Both the position numbers and the translations under genes were made by a program. A model generated the notes under the pieces. It was not told the origin of the DNA. It searched no databases and saw nothing but the letters and a program-made list of their open reading frames with translations. Positions 1 through 7,105 of a stretch of DNA of 34,594 nt are shown here, one piece after another. This DNA comes from Rhizobium sp. (GTDB lineage: Bacteria; Pseudomonadota; Gammaproteobacteria; Xanthomonadales; Xanthomonadaceae), in contig JAIBEO010000084.1 in assembly GCA_019459185.1 (NCBI GenBank), positions 1-34,594 on the forward strand, in the 5' to 3' direction. The number at the start of each line of letters is the position of its first letter. The first letter of the stretch is position 1.

Positions 1-46
1 AGCCGCGAAGCCTTTCGCGAAAAGCTTCGCGGCTGAAGCCGCTCCT
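1..46. repeat. REP-like palindromic element at left edge
   Basis: Bases 1-11 (AGCCGCGAAGC) are an exact inverted repeat of 24-34, and the spacer holds a second palindrome TTTCGCGAAA at 13-22, so the whole can fold into one extended hairpin. It is followed by GAAGCCGCTCCTGCA. On the other strand this reads TGCAGGAGCGGCTTC, a motif I associate with the REP-type repeats scattered between genes in Xanthomonadaceae and pseudomonads. It lies upstream of the first gene and may be the 3' end of whatever precedes the window. The element may be cut by the window edge. Confidence 0.6.
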
Positions 47-101
47 GCAAGGGCCTTTGCGTTTGTTCTAGAGTGGGGGAGTCCGTTAGGGGAGCCCCTG
101 C

Positions 102-1487
102 ATGAAAGTACGTTTCCACGGCGCCGCCGGCGAAGTCACCGGCTCCTGCCACGAGGTCGAGGCCGCCGGCCACCGGCTGCTGCTCGACTGCGGCATGATC
201 CAGGGCAGCATCGAGGACGAGCACCGCAACTTCGAACCCTTTCCCTTCGACATAGAAGGGCTGTCGGCGGTGGTGCTCAGCCACGCCCACATCGACCACT
301 GCGGCCGCCTGCCGGTGCTGGTGGCGCGAGGCTATAAGGGTCCGATCTGGACCCACGTGGCCACCGCCGACCTGCTCAGGATCATGCTCGAGGACGCCGC
401 CTCGCTGGCCGAGATGGACGCCGAGCGCGACAACAAATACCGCCGCGAAGGCCACGCCCACCACAAGCCGCTGTTCACCCGCGCCGACGTGGGCAAGGTG
501 CTGAAGCTGGTGCGGCCCATCGGCTACGGCAAGCCCACCGAAATCCTGCCCGGCATTACCGTGACGCTGCGCGACGCCGGCCACATCCTCGGTTCGGCCA
601 GCGTGGAGCTGCGCGCGAAGGAAGGCGAACGCGAGCGCGTGCTGGTGTTTTCCGGCGACCTCGGCCCCAAGGGAACCCCCATCCTGCGCGACGCCCAGAC
701 GGTGCCGCACGCCGATTTGCTGCTGCTCGAATCCACCTACGGCGGCCGCGCCCACCGCGACCGCGAGGCCACGCTGGTGGAGATCGCCGAGGTGCTGGAC
801 AGCGCCTGGGAGGCGGGCGGCAACGTGCTGATTCCCGCCTTCGCCGTCGGCCGCAGCCAGGAACTGCTGTACTGGTTCGCGCGACACTGGGACGACTGGG
901 AGATGTCGCGCTGGAAGATCTTCCTCGACAGTCCCATGGCCGCCAAGGTGGTGGGGGTCTACGACGGCCACGAATCGCTGTTCGACGAGGAAGCGCAGGA
1001 CGTGTGGCGCGGCAGGCCGCATCCGTTCCGCCTGCCGAACCTGAACTTCACCGCCGAAACCGAAGAGTCGATGGCCATCAACCGGCACAAGGGCGGCGCG
1101 ATCATCATCGCCGGCTCCGGCATGTGCAACGGCGGCCGCATCCGCCACCACCTGCGCCAGAACCTGGGCCGCAAGGAGGCGCACGTGATGTTCGTGGGCT
1201 ACCAGGCGCAGGGCACGCTGGGCCGCCGGCTGGTGGATGGCGCGCGCGAAGTGAAGATGTTCGGCGAAGTCATCCACGTGAAGGCCCAGTTGCACACCGT
1301 GGGCGGCCTGTCGGCGCACGCCGACCAGCCCGGTCTGGTGGACTGGTACAGGCAGATCCCCAACCGCCCGCCGGTGGTGGTGGTGCACGGCGAGGACGAC
1401 GCCCGCGAGGCGCTGGCCAAGGTGATGCGCGCCGACCTGCAGGCCGAGGTGATGCTGTCGCGGCCGGGCATGGAAGTGGAGGTCTGA
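102..1487 (+). CDS. MBL-fold beta-CASP ribonuclease
   Basis: Predicted zinc-dependent RNA endo/exonuclease of the metallo-beta-lactamase beta-CASP family (461 aa), cytoplasmic. The zinc-site motifs are all visible: HAHIDH at residues 61-66, the motif 3 histidine in DAGHILGSA (H161), and the motif 4 aspartate in FSGDLG (D186). The beta-CASP signatures follow: DSPMA, then SGMCNGG with RIRHH, and LSAHAD (H406) near the end. Length fits the stand-alone bacterial RNases of the TTHA0252 type, and no KH domain is appended. An AGGGGAG Shine-Dalgarno sits 8-14 nt before the ATG. The next gene starts 4 nt after the stop, so the two are probably co-transcribed. Substrate cannot be told from sequence. 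Confidence 0.93.
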   Translation: MKVRFHGAAGEVTGSCHEVEAAGHRLLLDCGMIQGSIEDEHRNFEPFPFDIEGLSAVVLSHAHIDHCGRLPVLVARGYKGPIWTHVATADLLRIMLEDAASLAEMDAERDNKYRREGHAHHKPLFTRADVGKVLKLVRPIGYGKPTEILPGITVTLRDAGHILGSASVELRAKEGERERVLVFSGDLGPKGTPILRDAQTVPHADLLLLESTYGGRAHRDREATLVEIAEVLDSAWEAGGNVLIPAFAVGRSQELLYWFARHWDDWEMSRWKIFLDSPMAAKVVGVYDGHESLFDEEAQDVWRGRPHPFRLPNLNFTAETEESMAINRHKGGAIIIAGSGMCNGGRIRHHLRQNLGRKEAHVMFVGYQAQGTLGRRLVDGAREVKMFGEVIHVKAQLHTVGGLSAHADQPGLVDWYRQIPNRPPVVVVHGEDDAREALAKVMRADLQAEVMLSRPGMEVEV

Positions 1488-1491
1488 GCCC

Positions 1492-2247
1492 ATGCAGGAG
1501 GCCGAACGCCCGTTCGCGGTGCCCTGCGCCACGCTCGATGCCGGCGCGCCGTTGCGCTGGTTGCGGGCCGGCTGGCGCGATTTCCTGCGCGCGCCGGGGC
1601 TGAGCCTGATGTTCGGCGCCATGGTGCTGCTGGTGAGCGTGGCGGTGTCGGCGCTGGCCTGGTCGTTGGGGCGGTTCGCGCTGCTGGCGGCGCTGCTGTC
1701 GGGCTTCGTGTTCGTGGCGCCGCTGATCGCCGTGGGGCTTTATTGCGTCAGCCGCGAACTGGAGGCGGGCCGCCGCCCCGAGCTGCGCGATTCCTTCGTG
1801 CTGGCGCGGCGCGTGGCGGGGCAGGCGGGCGTGTTCGCGCTGGCGCAGCTGGTGGTGCTGATGCTGTGGTCGCGCGCCGGCATGATGGTGAACGCGCTGG
1901 TGCCGGTGGAGAACAACGACCTGGTCACCTGGGTCGAGTTCCTGCTGATCGGCTCGGCCGCGGGTTCGGTGTTCGCGGCTTTCACCTTCGCCACGGCGGC
2001 GTTTTCGCTGCCCATGATCGCCGACCGCGACGTGGACATGGTGACCGCCGGCGTCTCCAGCGTGAACGCCGTGCTGCGCAACAAGGGCGTGATGTTGCTG
2101 TGGGCGGCGCTGATCGCGCTGCTGACCGCGGTGGGTTTCCTGACCGCCTACCTCGGGCTGGTGGTGGTGATGCCCTGGCTGGCCTATTCGGCCTGGCACG
2201 CCTACCGGGAAACGCTGGACGCCACGGCCTGGCCGCGGCTGGATTGA
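1492..2247 (+). CDS. DUF2189 integral membrane protein
   Basis: Multi-pass inner-membrane protein of 251 aa that looks like the DUF2189 family, which is often described as cytochrome-oxidase-subunit-I-like although no enzymatic role is established. A hydrophilic N-terminus precedes RWLRAGWRDFLRAPGLS, a family-like amphipathic lead. About six hydrophobic segments follow, including LMFGAMVLLVSVAVSALAW, the stretch around LLSGFVFVAPLIAVGLY, and two at the C-terminus. No heme-ligating pattern is evident. It starts 4 nt after the RNase stop and is convergent with the next gene, the two stops being only 9 nt apart with no hairpin between them. Function unknown. Confidence 0.85.
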   Translation: MQEAERPFAVPCATLDAGAPLRWLRAGWRDFLRAPGLSLMFGAMVLLVSVAVSALAWSLGRFALLAALLSGFVFVAPLIAVGLYCVSRELEAGRRPELRDSFVLARRVAGQAGVFALAQLVVLMLWSRAGMMVNALVPVENNDLVTWVEFLLIGSAAGSVFAAFTFATAAFSLPMIADRDVDMVTAGVSSVNAVLRNKGVMLLWAALIALLTAVGFLTAYLGLVVVMPWLAYSAWHAYRETLDATAWPRLD

Positions 2248-2256
2248 GGCCGGGCG

Positions 2257-2604
2257 TCAGCCGTTTCGGCGCGTGAACTGGGCTTCGGCCCAGGCGACGG
2301 CAGGCAGCAGGAACGCCAGGTATTCGGCGCGGTTCCAGACCGCCCAAGCATCGTCGTCGTCGCCGCCCGTGGTCCAGCCGCGCGGGCTGAGTGCCTGCAG
2401 GCGCAAATAGTCGTCCGCGCCGGCCGCACCGAGCGCGAACGAAAATTCGAAGTATTCGGGGATTTTCCAGTAGCGCGTTGGCGTGGCGTCGGCGGTAGGC
2501 TGGAATGCGGCCAGTGCCTGGAGCAGGGCGCCCTGCAGCAGGGTGGCGGTGGGTTCGTCGGCACAGTCGGCGAATAAGCGGAGCGTTAGCAAGGCGGTGC
2601 CCAT
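2257..2604 (-). CDS. Hypothetical protein, 115 aa
   Basis: I do not recognise this family. It is a soluble protein of 115 aa without a signal peptide, with aromatic-rich segments (RYWKIPEYFEF, AWAVWNRAEYLAF) and an acidic GGDDDD turn in the middle. The pattern resembles small alpha/beta proteins of the immunity or DUF type, but nothing decides this. Its ATG lies 7 nt after the stop of the DUF1801 gene, so it is probably the last gene of that transcript. Codon use is normal for the region, with GC-rich third positions, which supports a real gene. Confidence 0.7.
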   Translation of the reverse strand: MGTALLTLRLFADCADEPTATLLQGALLQALAAFQPTADATPTRYWKIPEYFEFSFALGAAGADDYLRLQALSPRGWTTGGDDDDAWAVWNRAEYLAFLLPAVAWAEAQFTRRNG

Positions 2605-2611
2605 GCGCGAC

Positions 2612-3049
2612 TCAGGCCCCGGCGGTGTCGATGCGCTGCGGCGCCATGGCGGCCACCGAGCGCGTGACCAGTTCCTCCAGCACGGCCAGGTCCACGTCGG
2701 CCAGGCGCTTGAGGTAGAGGCAACTCTTGCCGGTCTTGTGTTTGCCGAGTTTCGCCATCAGCGCCGCCTGGGGTTCGAAGCCCGGCATGAGGTAGAGCGT
2801 CAGGTCGTTCTTGCGCGGCGAGAAGCCGGTGACCATCCACTCACCCTCGCGGCCGCTGTCGTAGCGGTAGCGGTAGCGGCCGAAGCCGACGATGGTCGGA
2901 CCCCACATCACCGCGGGCGCGCCGGTGGCGGCCTCCATCAGGGCGCGCACGCGGCGGCAGTCGTCGCGGCGCTGCGGGTCGGCGATGGCGTCCAGGAAAG
3001 CGTCCACGCTGGCCGCGGTAGCCTGGGTCTTGTTTCCGGCTTTGCTCAT
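2612..3049 (-). CDS. DUF1801 domain protein
   Basis: Small soluble protein of 145 aa matching the DUF1801 (YdhG-like) fold related to the iron-chaperone frataxin-like group; biochemical role unsettled. Family landmarks are the N-terminal helix SVDAFLDAIADPQRRDDCRR, the VMWGPTIVGFG strand region, GFSPRKNDLTLYLM, and a C-terminal GKHKTGKSCLYLKRL segment followed by a helix. Its ATG overlaps the stop of the upstream GNAT gene by 4 nt (ATGA, 3046-3049), suggesting translational coupling. The gene downstream follows after 7 nt. Confidence 0.85.
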   Translation of the reverse strand: MSKAGNKTQATAASVDAFLDAIADPQRRDDCRRVRALMEAATGAPAVMWGPTIVGFGRYRYRYDSGREGEWMVTGFSPRKNDLTLYLMPGFEPQAALMAKLGKHKTGKSCLYLKRLADVDLAVLEELVTRSVAAMAPQRIDTAGA

Positions 3050-3501
3050 GGCGGGCCCCCGGGCGGCAGCTTACACGCCATGTGCAGCACGCCGTCCAGC
3101 TCGGCCACGACCGCGAAGCCCAGGCGTTCGTAAAGCCGCCTCGCGGGGTTCTCGGGGAAGACGCGCAGGCGCAGTTCGGGTTTTCCCAGTTCAGCGGCGC
3201 GCCGGAACGCCTGCCGCACCGCCCAGGCGCCCAGCCCGCGACCCTGGTGCGCGGGCAGCAACTGCAGGTCGCGGATCTCGAGCGCGTCGGGCAGCCCATG
3301 CAGGCGCAGCACGCCAACCGCGACGCCACGTGATTCGATCACGCGGTTGTCGAAGCTCGCCCAGCTGGCCTCGAAGCGCGCCGGGTCCCAGGCGATGTTC
3401 CGCGCGGCGCGGTAGGCGGCCATGTTGTCGTGGCTGAGCCGCTCGGCGAAGGCGCGGTCGGCGGGCGTGGCGGGGCGAAGGGTGGCGGGTTCCTCTCCCA
3501 T
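3046..3501 (-). CDS. GNAT-family N-acetyltransferase
   Basis: Predicted acetyl-CoA-dependent N-acetyltransferase, 151 aa, cytoplasmic. The acetyl-CoA pyrophosphate-binding motif A is clear in LLPAHQGRGLGAW (Q/R-x-x-G-x-G/A), and motif B follows as NPARRLYERLGF. The start is placed at the internal ATG giving MGEEPATLRPAT, because the longer frame would run into the upstream gene. This leaves a 2-nt gap to that gene's stop and puts the beta-1 strand at the normal distance from the N-terminus. The 3' end overlaps the DUF1801 start by 4 nt. The acceptor substrate is unknown; such genes beside DUF1801 proteins are typical small accessory enzymes. Confidence 0.88.
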   Translation of the reverse strand: MGEEPATLRPATPADRAFAERLSHDNMAAYRAARNIAWDPARFEASWASFDNRVIESRGVAVGVLRLHGLPDALEIRDLQLLPAHQGRGLGAWAVRQAFRRAAELGKPELRLRVFPENPARRLYERLGFAVVAELDGVLHMACKLPPGGPP

Positions 3502-3503
3502 GC

Positions 3504-4076
3504 TCAGCGCGCGTCGCGGTAGGCCTTCATCGCCGGCTCGATGCAAGGTTCGAGTTTCTTCACCGCCCCGGCGACGGCCAGGGACACCGGGTGCTGGTCG
3601 TCGTCGTAGGACACCGCGTTGTCATTGCCTGATCCATCGCTCCACTGAAGGTGGAAGGTGGTGGCGTGCAATCGAAGGATGAAGCCGGAATCGAAGTCCC
3701 GTCCGACGGGAATCGCCGTGGCGAGCAGTGCTTCCCTGGCCTCCGGCGCTGCGTCGCAGGCAGCCAGCGGCGTGCGGGTGACGCAGGTGCGGAACAGGTC
3801 GCCGACCGCGACGATCAGTACCGGCTCTTTGTCCGCGCGCAGCGAGCGATTGAGTCCCCTGTCCATCGCCACGACGACGGTGGGGCCCCGCCCCGCGTCG
3901 GGCTCCACCGCGAAGCGCAGGCTGGAGGTCGATCGCGGCGTGTCGTGCCAGGCGCGCAGGGAGGCGGATACCGACTGCTCGTGGCAGCCGGCGTCGATCG
4001 GATGCCAGGTGGTTTCCCCGGCCTTTGCCGGAGCGGAGAGGCACGCGATGAGCAAGAGCGCCATGCCATGTTTCAT
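3504..4076 (-). CDS. Exported hypothetical protein, 190 aa
   Basis: I do not recognise the family. The N-terminus MKHGMALLLIACLSAPAKAG is a classic Sec signal peptide with an AKA-type cleavage site, so the product is probably periplasmic. The mature part has four or five cysteines (for example in DAGCHEQS, FRTCVTR, AACDAAP, EPCIEPA), consistent with disulfides, and ends in a short helix. An AGGAG ribosome site lies about 8 nt before the ATG, which fixes this start against a much longer frame that continues upstream. Neighbours are a small membrane protein upstream and a GNAT gene 2 nt downstream, so it appears to be in a transcript with them. Confidence 0.75.
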   Translation of the reverse strand: MKHGMALLLIACLSAPAKAGETTWHPIDAGCHEQSVSASLRAWHDTPRSTSSLRFAVEPDAGRGPTVVVAMDRGLNRSLRADKEPVLIVAVGDLFRTCVTRTPLAACDAAPEAREALLATAIPVGRDFDSGFILRLHATTFHLQWSDGSGNDNAVSYDDDQHPVSLAVAGAVKKLEPCIEPAMKAYRDAR

Positions 4077-4117
4077 GCGTCTTCTCCTGGCGGGTCGTTG
4101 GGGGGGCGGACGACTGC

Positions 4118-4537
4118 TCAGGCCGCGCTGGCGATCCACCCGCCCACGTAAGCGGCGAGGGCGAGGCTGACGCCGCGGAACGGCACGCTGAACCAGTAGC
4201 GGCGCGCGAGTACGGCCATGGCCAGCAGGTAAGCCAGGCCCAGGCCGAGCAGGAAGCGCGAGCCCAGCAGGAAGTGGCTCGGCTCGAACGCCAGGTGGAG
4301 GTACACGAGCCCGAACAGCATGGCGCCCAGACTGTGGCTGGCATGAAAGCCCTGGCCGGCGCGCCACAACGTGGTCTGGCGCGAGATGACCGGGGAAACC
4401 TCCTTCATGCGCGCAAGCAGTCCGGCGTCCCTGGGCTCGAAGCGCTTGCTGCGGAAAGTGAGCACCAGGTGCAGCGTGCCCAGCACCAGGACGATGGCCG
4501 CGCTGGCGGCGAAGAGCATCTGCGGGAGGGTGGGCAT
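4118..4537 (-). CDS. Small four-helix membrane protein
   Basis: A 139-aa integral membrane protein with four hydrophobic segments: MLFAASAAIVLVLGTLHLVL, LGAMLFGLVYLHLAF, FLLGLGLAYLLAMAVL and a C-terminal one ending in GGWIASAA. A conserved-looking loop reads TLWRAGQGFHASHSLG. The layout resembles the LIC_13387-type family, but I hold that assignment loosely. The start at MPTLPQ is preferred over an in-frame ATG 19 codons upstream, because it begins directly before the first membrane helix and has GGAGGG-like purines nearby. It lies 41 nt before the exported hypothetical gene and 63 nt after the NTF2-like gene. Function unknown. Confidence 0.7.
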   Translation of the reverse strand: MPTLPQMLFAASAAIVLVLGTLHLVLTFRSKRFEPRDAGLLARMKEVSPVISRQTTLWRAGQGFHASHSLGAMLFGLVYLHLAFEPSHFLLGSRFLLGLGLAYLLAMAVLARRYWFSVPFRGVSLALAAYVGGWIASAA

Positions 4538-4600
4538 GGCCCGAGTCTGGCGCGTCACCGCGGGTTCGATCAAGGCCCCGGCGCGGCGCGTCAAGAGGGC

Positions 4601-5101
4601 CTACGTGCCGGAGGCGGGCCGATGGGCCGGGAGGTCCCGCTGGTTGTCGGGCACGTGGTAGTACAAGGAAAGCACCCGCCACCGCTCCCCGTCGAAATGC
4701 AGCTGCAGGCTGTTCTCGCCGGTGAAGTCGGCTTTGGGCGCGTCGCGTTCGGTGCGTGATTCCACCACGCTGTACACCGTGGCGAAGCGGTCGACGGCCT
4801 GCACGTCCCGGTGGATCTCGGATTCGTGGAAGCCGGCCTCGTCCACGCTGTCCAGCGCCGCCAGGAACTCGGCCGCGCTGCGGCGGGTGAGGCTCGGCTT
4901 GCCGTCGCGGGTGCGGCTGCCGAAGACCACGGCGTCTTCGTGGAAGAGTTCGCGCAGGGTGGCCAGGTCGGGGCGTTCCCCGGGTTCGTGCGACAGGGCG
5001 CGCCACAGGGTGGCCACGGCCTGTTCGGGGGTGTTTGCCGCGGCCTGTGCCAGCGCGGGCGCCAGCAGCAGCGTGAGCAGCAGCCGGGCGCCGCGCTTCA
5101 T
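4601..5101 (-). CDS. Secreted SnoaL/NTF2-like protein
   Basis: A 166-aa protein with an N-terminal signal peptide (KRGARLLLTLLLAPALAQA, cleavage after AQA) followed by an NTF2-like cone fold: helix TPEQAVATLWRALS, LRELFHEDAVVFGSR, a central helix, and terminal strands LQLHFDGERWRVLSLYYHV. This layout is typical of SnoaL-like/DUF4440 proteins, which range from ketosteroid isomerases to ligand-binding proteins without catalysis. The start codon overlaps the stop of the PNPOx-like gene by 4 nt (ATGA at 5098-5101). Together with the DUF4440 lipoprotein further upstream, it makes two NTF2-like proteins in one cassette. Substrate unknown; periplasmic location predicted. Confidence 0.85.
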   Translation of the reverse strand: MKRGARLLLTLLLAPALAQAAANTPEQAVATLWRALSHEPGERPDLATLRELFHEDAVVFGSRTRDGKPSLTRRSAAEFLAALDSVDEAGFHESEIHRDVQAVDRFATVYSVVESRTERDAPKADFTGENSLQLHFDGERWRVLSLYYHVPDNQRDLPAHRPASGT

Positions 5102-5580
5102 GCCTGCGGCCCCGGACGCAGCACGCCATAGGTGCGGAGCGCGGCCTCCACTTGCGAGGCTTCGGTGGTATCCCCTGGGAAAAGCCGGTAGCTGGGCGCG
5201 ACGATGGGCTCCACCGCCTCGGCCTTCACCACGAACACGCCGTGGATGGGGAAGCGGTCGCCGGCCATCGTTCGCAGCGGCGCCACCCAACGCGGGAAGT
5301 CCGGGTCCGCCGGTTTCACCTCGGTAGCAGTGCCCCGCACCTTGAAGCCCTTCTGCACGAAGATGTCCACAAACGACAGGCACACCTTCGGATTGGCGCA
5401 CAGGTTGCGCGCGGTGGCCGGCGAGGCGATGTTCGCCACCACCATGTGAGTGTCGTCCGCTACGGCGAAGATTTCCTTGGGCGACACGTTCGGCTGCCCC
5501 TGCGCGTCGGTGCTGGCCAGCCAGCACAGCACGCTGCGCCGCGCCGCGTCCTCCACCGCCGGGCCGAGCAGGGCGCTCAT
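5098..5580 (-). CDS. Pyridoxamine 5'-phosphate oxidase-fold protein
   Basis: A 160-aa cytoplasmic flavin-reductase-like split-barrel protein of the pyridoxamine-phosphate-oxidase-related group, which usually binds FMN or F420 or heme. The family core is visible as VLCWLASTDAQGQPNVSPKE, then MVVANIASPATARNL, then CLSFVDIFVQKGFKVRGTA. It is shorter than true PdxH (about 215 aa) and lacks the PdxH C-terminal signature, so it is a general PNPOx-family oxidoreductase or binding protein rather than the vitamin B6 enzyme. Both ends overlap neighbours by 4 nt (ATGA with the DUF3224 gene upstream and with the NTF2-like gene downstream), suggesting coupled translation. Confidence 0.87.
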   Translation of the reverse strand: MSALLGPAVEDAARRSVLCWLASTDAQGQPNVSPKEIFAVADDTHMVVANIASPATARNLCANPKVCLSFVDIFVQKGFKVRGTATEVKPADPDFPRWVAPLRTMAGDRFPIHGVFVVKAEAVEPIVAPSYRLFPGDTTEASQVEAALRTYGVLRPGPQA

Positions 5581-5981
5581 TCGCTGCCCGGCAGCGTGTA
5601 ATCGAAGCGGTAGAAGTGCGCGCCGCCGGTGATGTCGATGGCCATGCTGCCGCGAAGGCCCACCAGTTGGCCGCTGCCGGAATCCGGCACCACGTGCAGG
5701 TCCAGCTGCTTGGCTCCGCGGTCCATGGTGCCCGAGTGCTGCAGCACGAAGCCTCCCACGCGACCGTCCAGGCTTCCTTCCACGCGCTCCATGGCCACGT
5801 AGCCGGCCGAACCCTCCACGCCGCTGCGGAAGGCCAGCATCTGGCCTTCGCTGCGGGCGTCGAGCGCGCCGTGGAAACGCTTGTCCAGCGTCAGCCGGGC
5901 GATGGCCGCGCCCAGCTCGCGCTCGTCGGCGGGCTGCGGACCCAGTTTGACGTCGAACGCGCCCTGCACGTGCCGGCTCAT
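5577..5981 (-). CDS. DUF3224 domain protein
   Basis: A 134-aa soluble protein resembling DUF3224, a small lipocalin- or AttH-like beta-barrel family of unknown function. Characteristic segments are an N-terminal strand GAFDVKLGPQP, the central ARLTLDKRFHGALDARSEGQ, YVAMERVEGSLDGRVGGFVLQH, and the end in GSMAIDITGGAHFYRFDY. It has no signal peptide. The start is the ATG within the ATGA overlap with the upstream lipoprotein gene (5978-5981). A second ATGA overlap joins it to the PNPOx-like gene downstream. DUF3224 proteins commonly sit as isolated genes, so this coupled context is informative. Confidence 0.85.
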   Translation of the reverse strand: MSRHVQGAFDVKLGPQPADERELGAAIARLTLDKRFHGALDARSEGQMLAFRSGVEGSAGYVAMERVEGSLDGRVGGFVLQHSGTMDRGAKQLDLHVVPDSGSGQLVGLRGSMAIDITGGAHFYRFDYTLPGSE

Positions 5982-6442
5982 TGCGCGCCCTGCGGCTTGC
6001 ACAGGCAGGTGCCGTCGTCGAACACCACCTTCCAGCGGCCGTCCGGTTCGCGGCGCCAGGTGGAGCGGAATTCGGCGATGGGCTTGCCGCTGGGGTCGAA
6101 CACCGGGCCCTTGGTGGCCGCCAGCTGACCGGCGGCGCTCACCACCACGGTTTCCGGGCGCCACGAAAACGGCGCCTGTTCGCCGTCGAAGTACTTGCTC
6201 CAGGCCGCCAGCACCGCCGCCTTGCCGCGCAGCGTGTTCGGGCCCGGCGAGAAGATGGCGTCGTCGGCGATGAAGCTGGCGAAGGCGTCCAGGTCGCGAT
6301 CGGCCATGGACTGCGCGAACGCGGTTTCGGCGGCCGTGGCCTGGCGCACCAGTTCGGCGTTGTCTTCGGCGGGAACGCCGCCCGTGCTGGCGCAGCCGGC
6401 GAGGGCGAGGGCAAGGGTGGGGAAAATCAGGCGGGCCTTCAT
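5978..6442 (-). CDS. DUF4440/SnoaL-like lipoprotein
   Basis: A 154-aa lipoprotein. The N-terminus MKARLIFPTLALALAGCAST has a lipobox (LAGC, Cys17), so the mature protein should be lipid-anchored in the inner or outer membrane facing the periplasm. The rest is an NTF2-like fold of the DUF4440 type: helix AETAFAQSMADRDLDAFASF, then DDAIFSPGPNTLRGKAAVL, and final strands STWRREPDGRWKVVFDDG. Two cysteines near the C-terminus (GTCLCKP) are unusual for the family and might form a disulfide or bind metal. It starts 2 nt after the acidic lipoprotein gene and overlaps the DUF3224 gene by ATGA. Confidence 0.87.
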   Translation of the reverse strand: MKARLIFPTLALALAGCASTGGVPAEDNAELVRQATAAETAFAQSMADRDLDAFASFIADDAIFSPGPNTLRGKAAVLAAWSKYFDGEQAPFSWRPETVVVSAAGQLAATKGPVFDPSGKPIAEFRSTWRREPDGRWKVVFDDGTCLCKPQGAQ

Positions 6443-6444
6443 GC

Positions 6445-7086
6445 TCAGCCGCCGATGAACTTGAACAGCAGGCCGATGTTCTGGGCGCGCAATTCGGCCA
6501 GGCGCGCCTGCTTGGCGCGCAGGGCCCCGGCGAGGTCTGCGTCCATGCCTTCGAACGGGTCCGGCATTTCGGCCACCATCTCGTCCATGTTCTTCTTCGC
6601 TTCGGCCGCGGTAGCCGCGTCCATGCCGCTGGTATCGGCGCCCTCGAAGTCCTTGATCACCATCTCACGCATCTCGATGGCGCCCAGCACCTCGAACAGC
6701 TGGTCCTTCAGCACCGCGTACTCCTCGGGGTCGAGGCCGGCGGCGTCGGCGGCTTCGGTGTCGATTTCCTCGATGTCCACCTCTCCCAGGGCAAGCAGCT
6801 TGCCGGCGTCCGTGTCGGCTTCCGCCAGCTTGTCCAGCGCGGCCTGCAGGCGTGCGTTCTCCTGCACGAGGCCGCTTTCGAGGCCGTCCAGGTGCGCGGC
6901 CGCCAGTGCCACCGTCGGCTCGTTCTCCATCGCCTCGTCGCCGTCGTCGGCATAACCGTCGCCGGAATCTTCCAGCGCCATTTCCTCGGTGTCCTCGGAA
7001 ACGTTGGCGTCGTCGCTGCCGCCGCAGCCACCCAGGGCAAGCAGCGCGGCCAGGGCCAGGGCGAGGGGGGTCTTGTTGAAGCTCAT
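6445..7086 (-). CDS. Acidic lipoprotein of unknown function
   Basis: I do not recognise a family. This 213-aa protein has a lipoprotein signal (LALAALLALGGCGGSDD, lipobox Cys21). It continues with an extremely acidic linker (residues about 24-55, almost all D, E, G, A and M), then a largely helical Ala/Glu/Asp-rich region that could be a helical bundle or coiled coil. The C-terminus ends RAQNIGLLFKFIGG. There is a good AGGA ribosome site before the ATG. The stop is 2 nt from the next start and the upstream DUF885 gene ends 19 nt before it, so it is probably co-transcribed with both. A periplasmic, membrane-anchored scaffold or cation-binding protein is conceivable but unsupported. Confidence 0.75.
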   Translation of the reverse strand: MSFNKTPLALALAALLALGGCGGSDDANVSEDTEEMALEDSGDGYADDGDEAMENEPTVALAAAHLDGLESGLVQENARLQAALDKLAEADTDAGKLLALGEVDIEEIDTEAADAAGLDPEEYAVLKDQLFEVLGAIEMREMVIKDFEGADTSGMDAATAAEAKKNMDEMVAEMPDPFEGMDADLAGALRAKQARLAELRAQNIGLLFKFIGG

Positions 7087-7105
7087 GCGTTCAGTCCTTT
7101 TGGGG

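Noticed and set aside
88-99. AGGGG/CCCCT hairpin covering the ribosome site of the first gene
   Set aside because: The loop would have only two bases and the pairing is too short to claim a regulatory switch.
5098-5580. Call of this gene as pdxH
   Set aside because: At 160 aa it is too short and lacks the C-terminal PdxH signature; a general PNPOx-family protein is the honest call.
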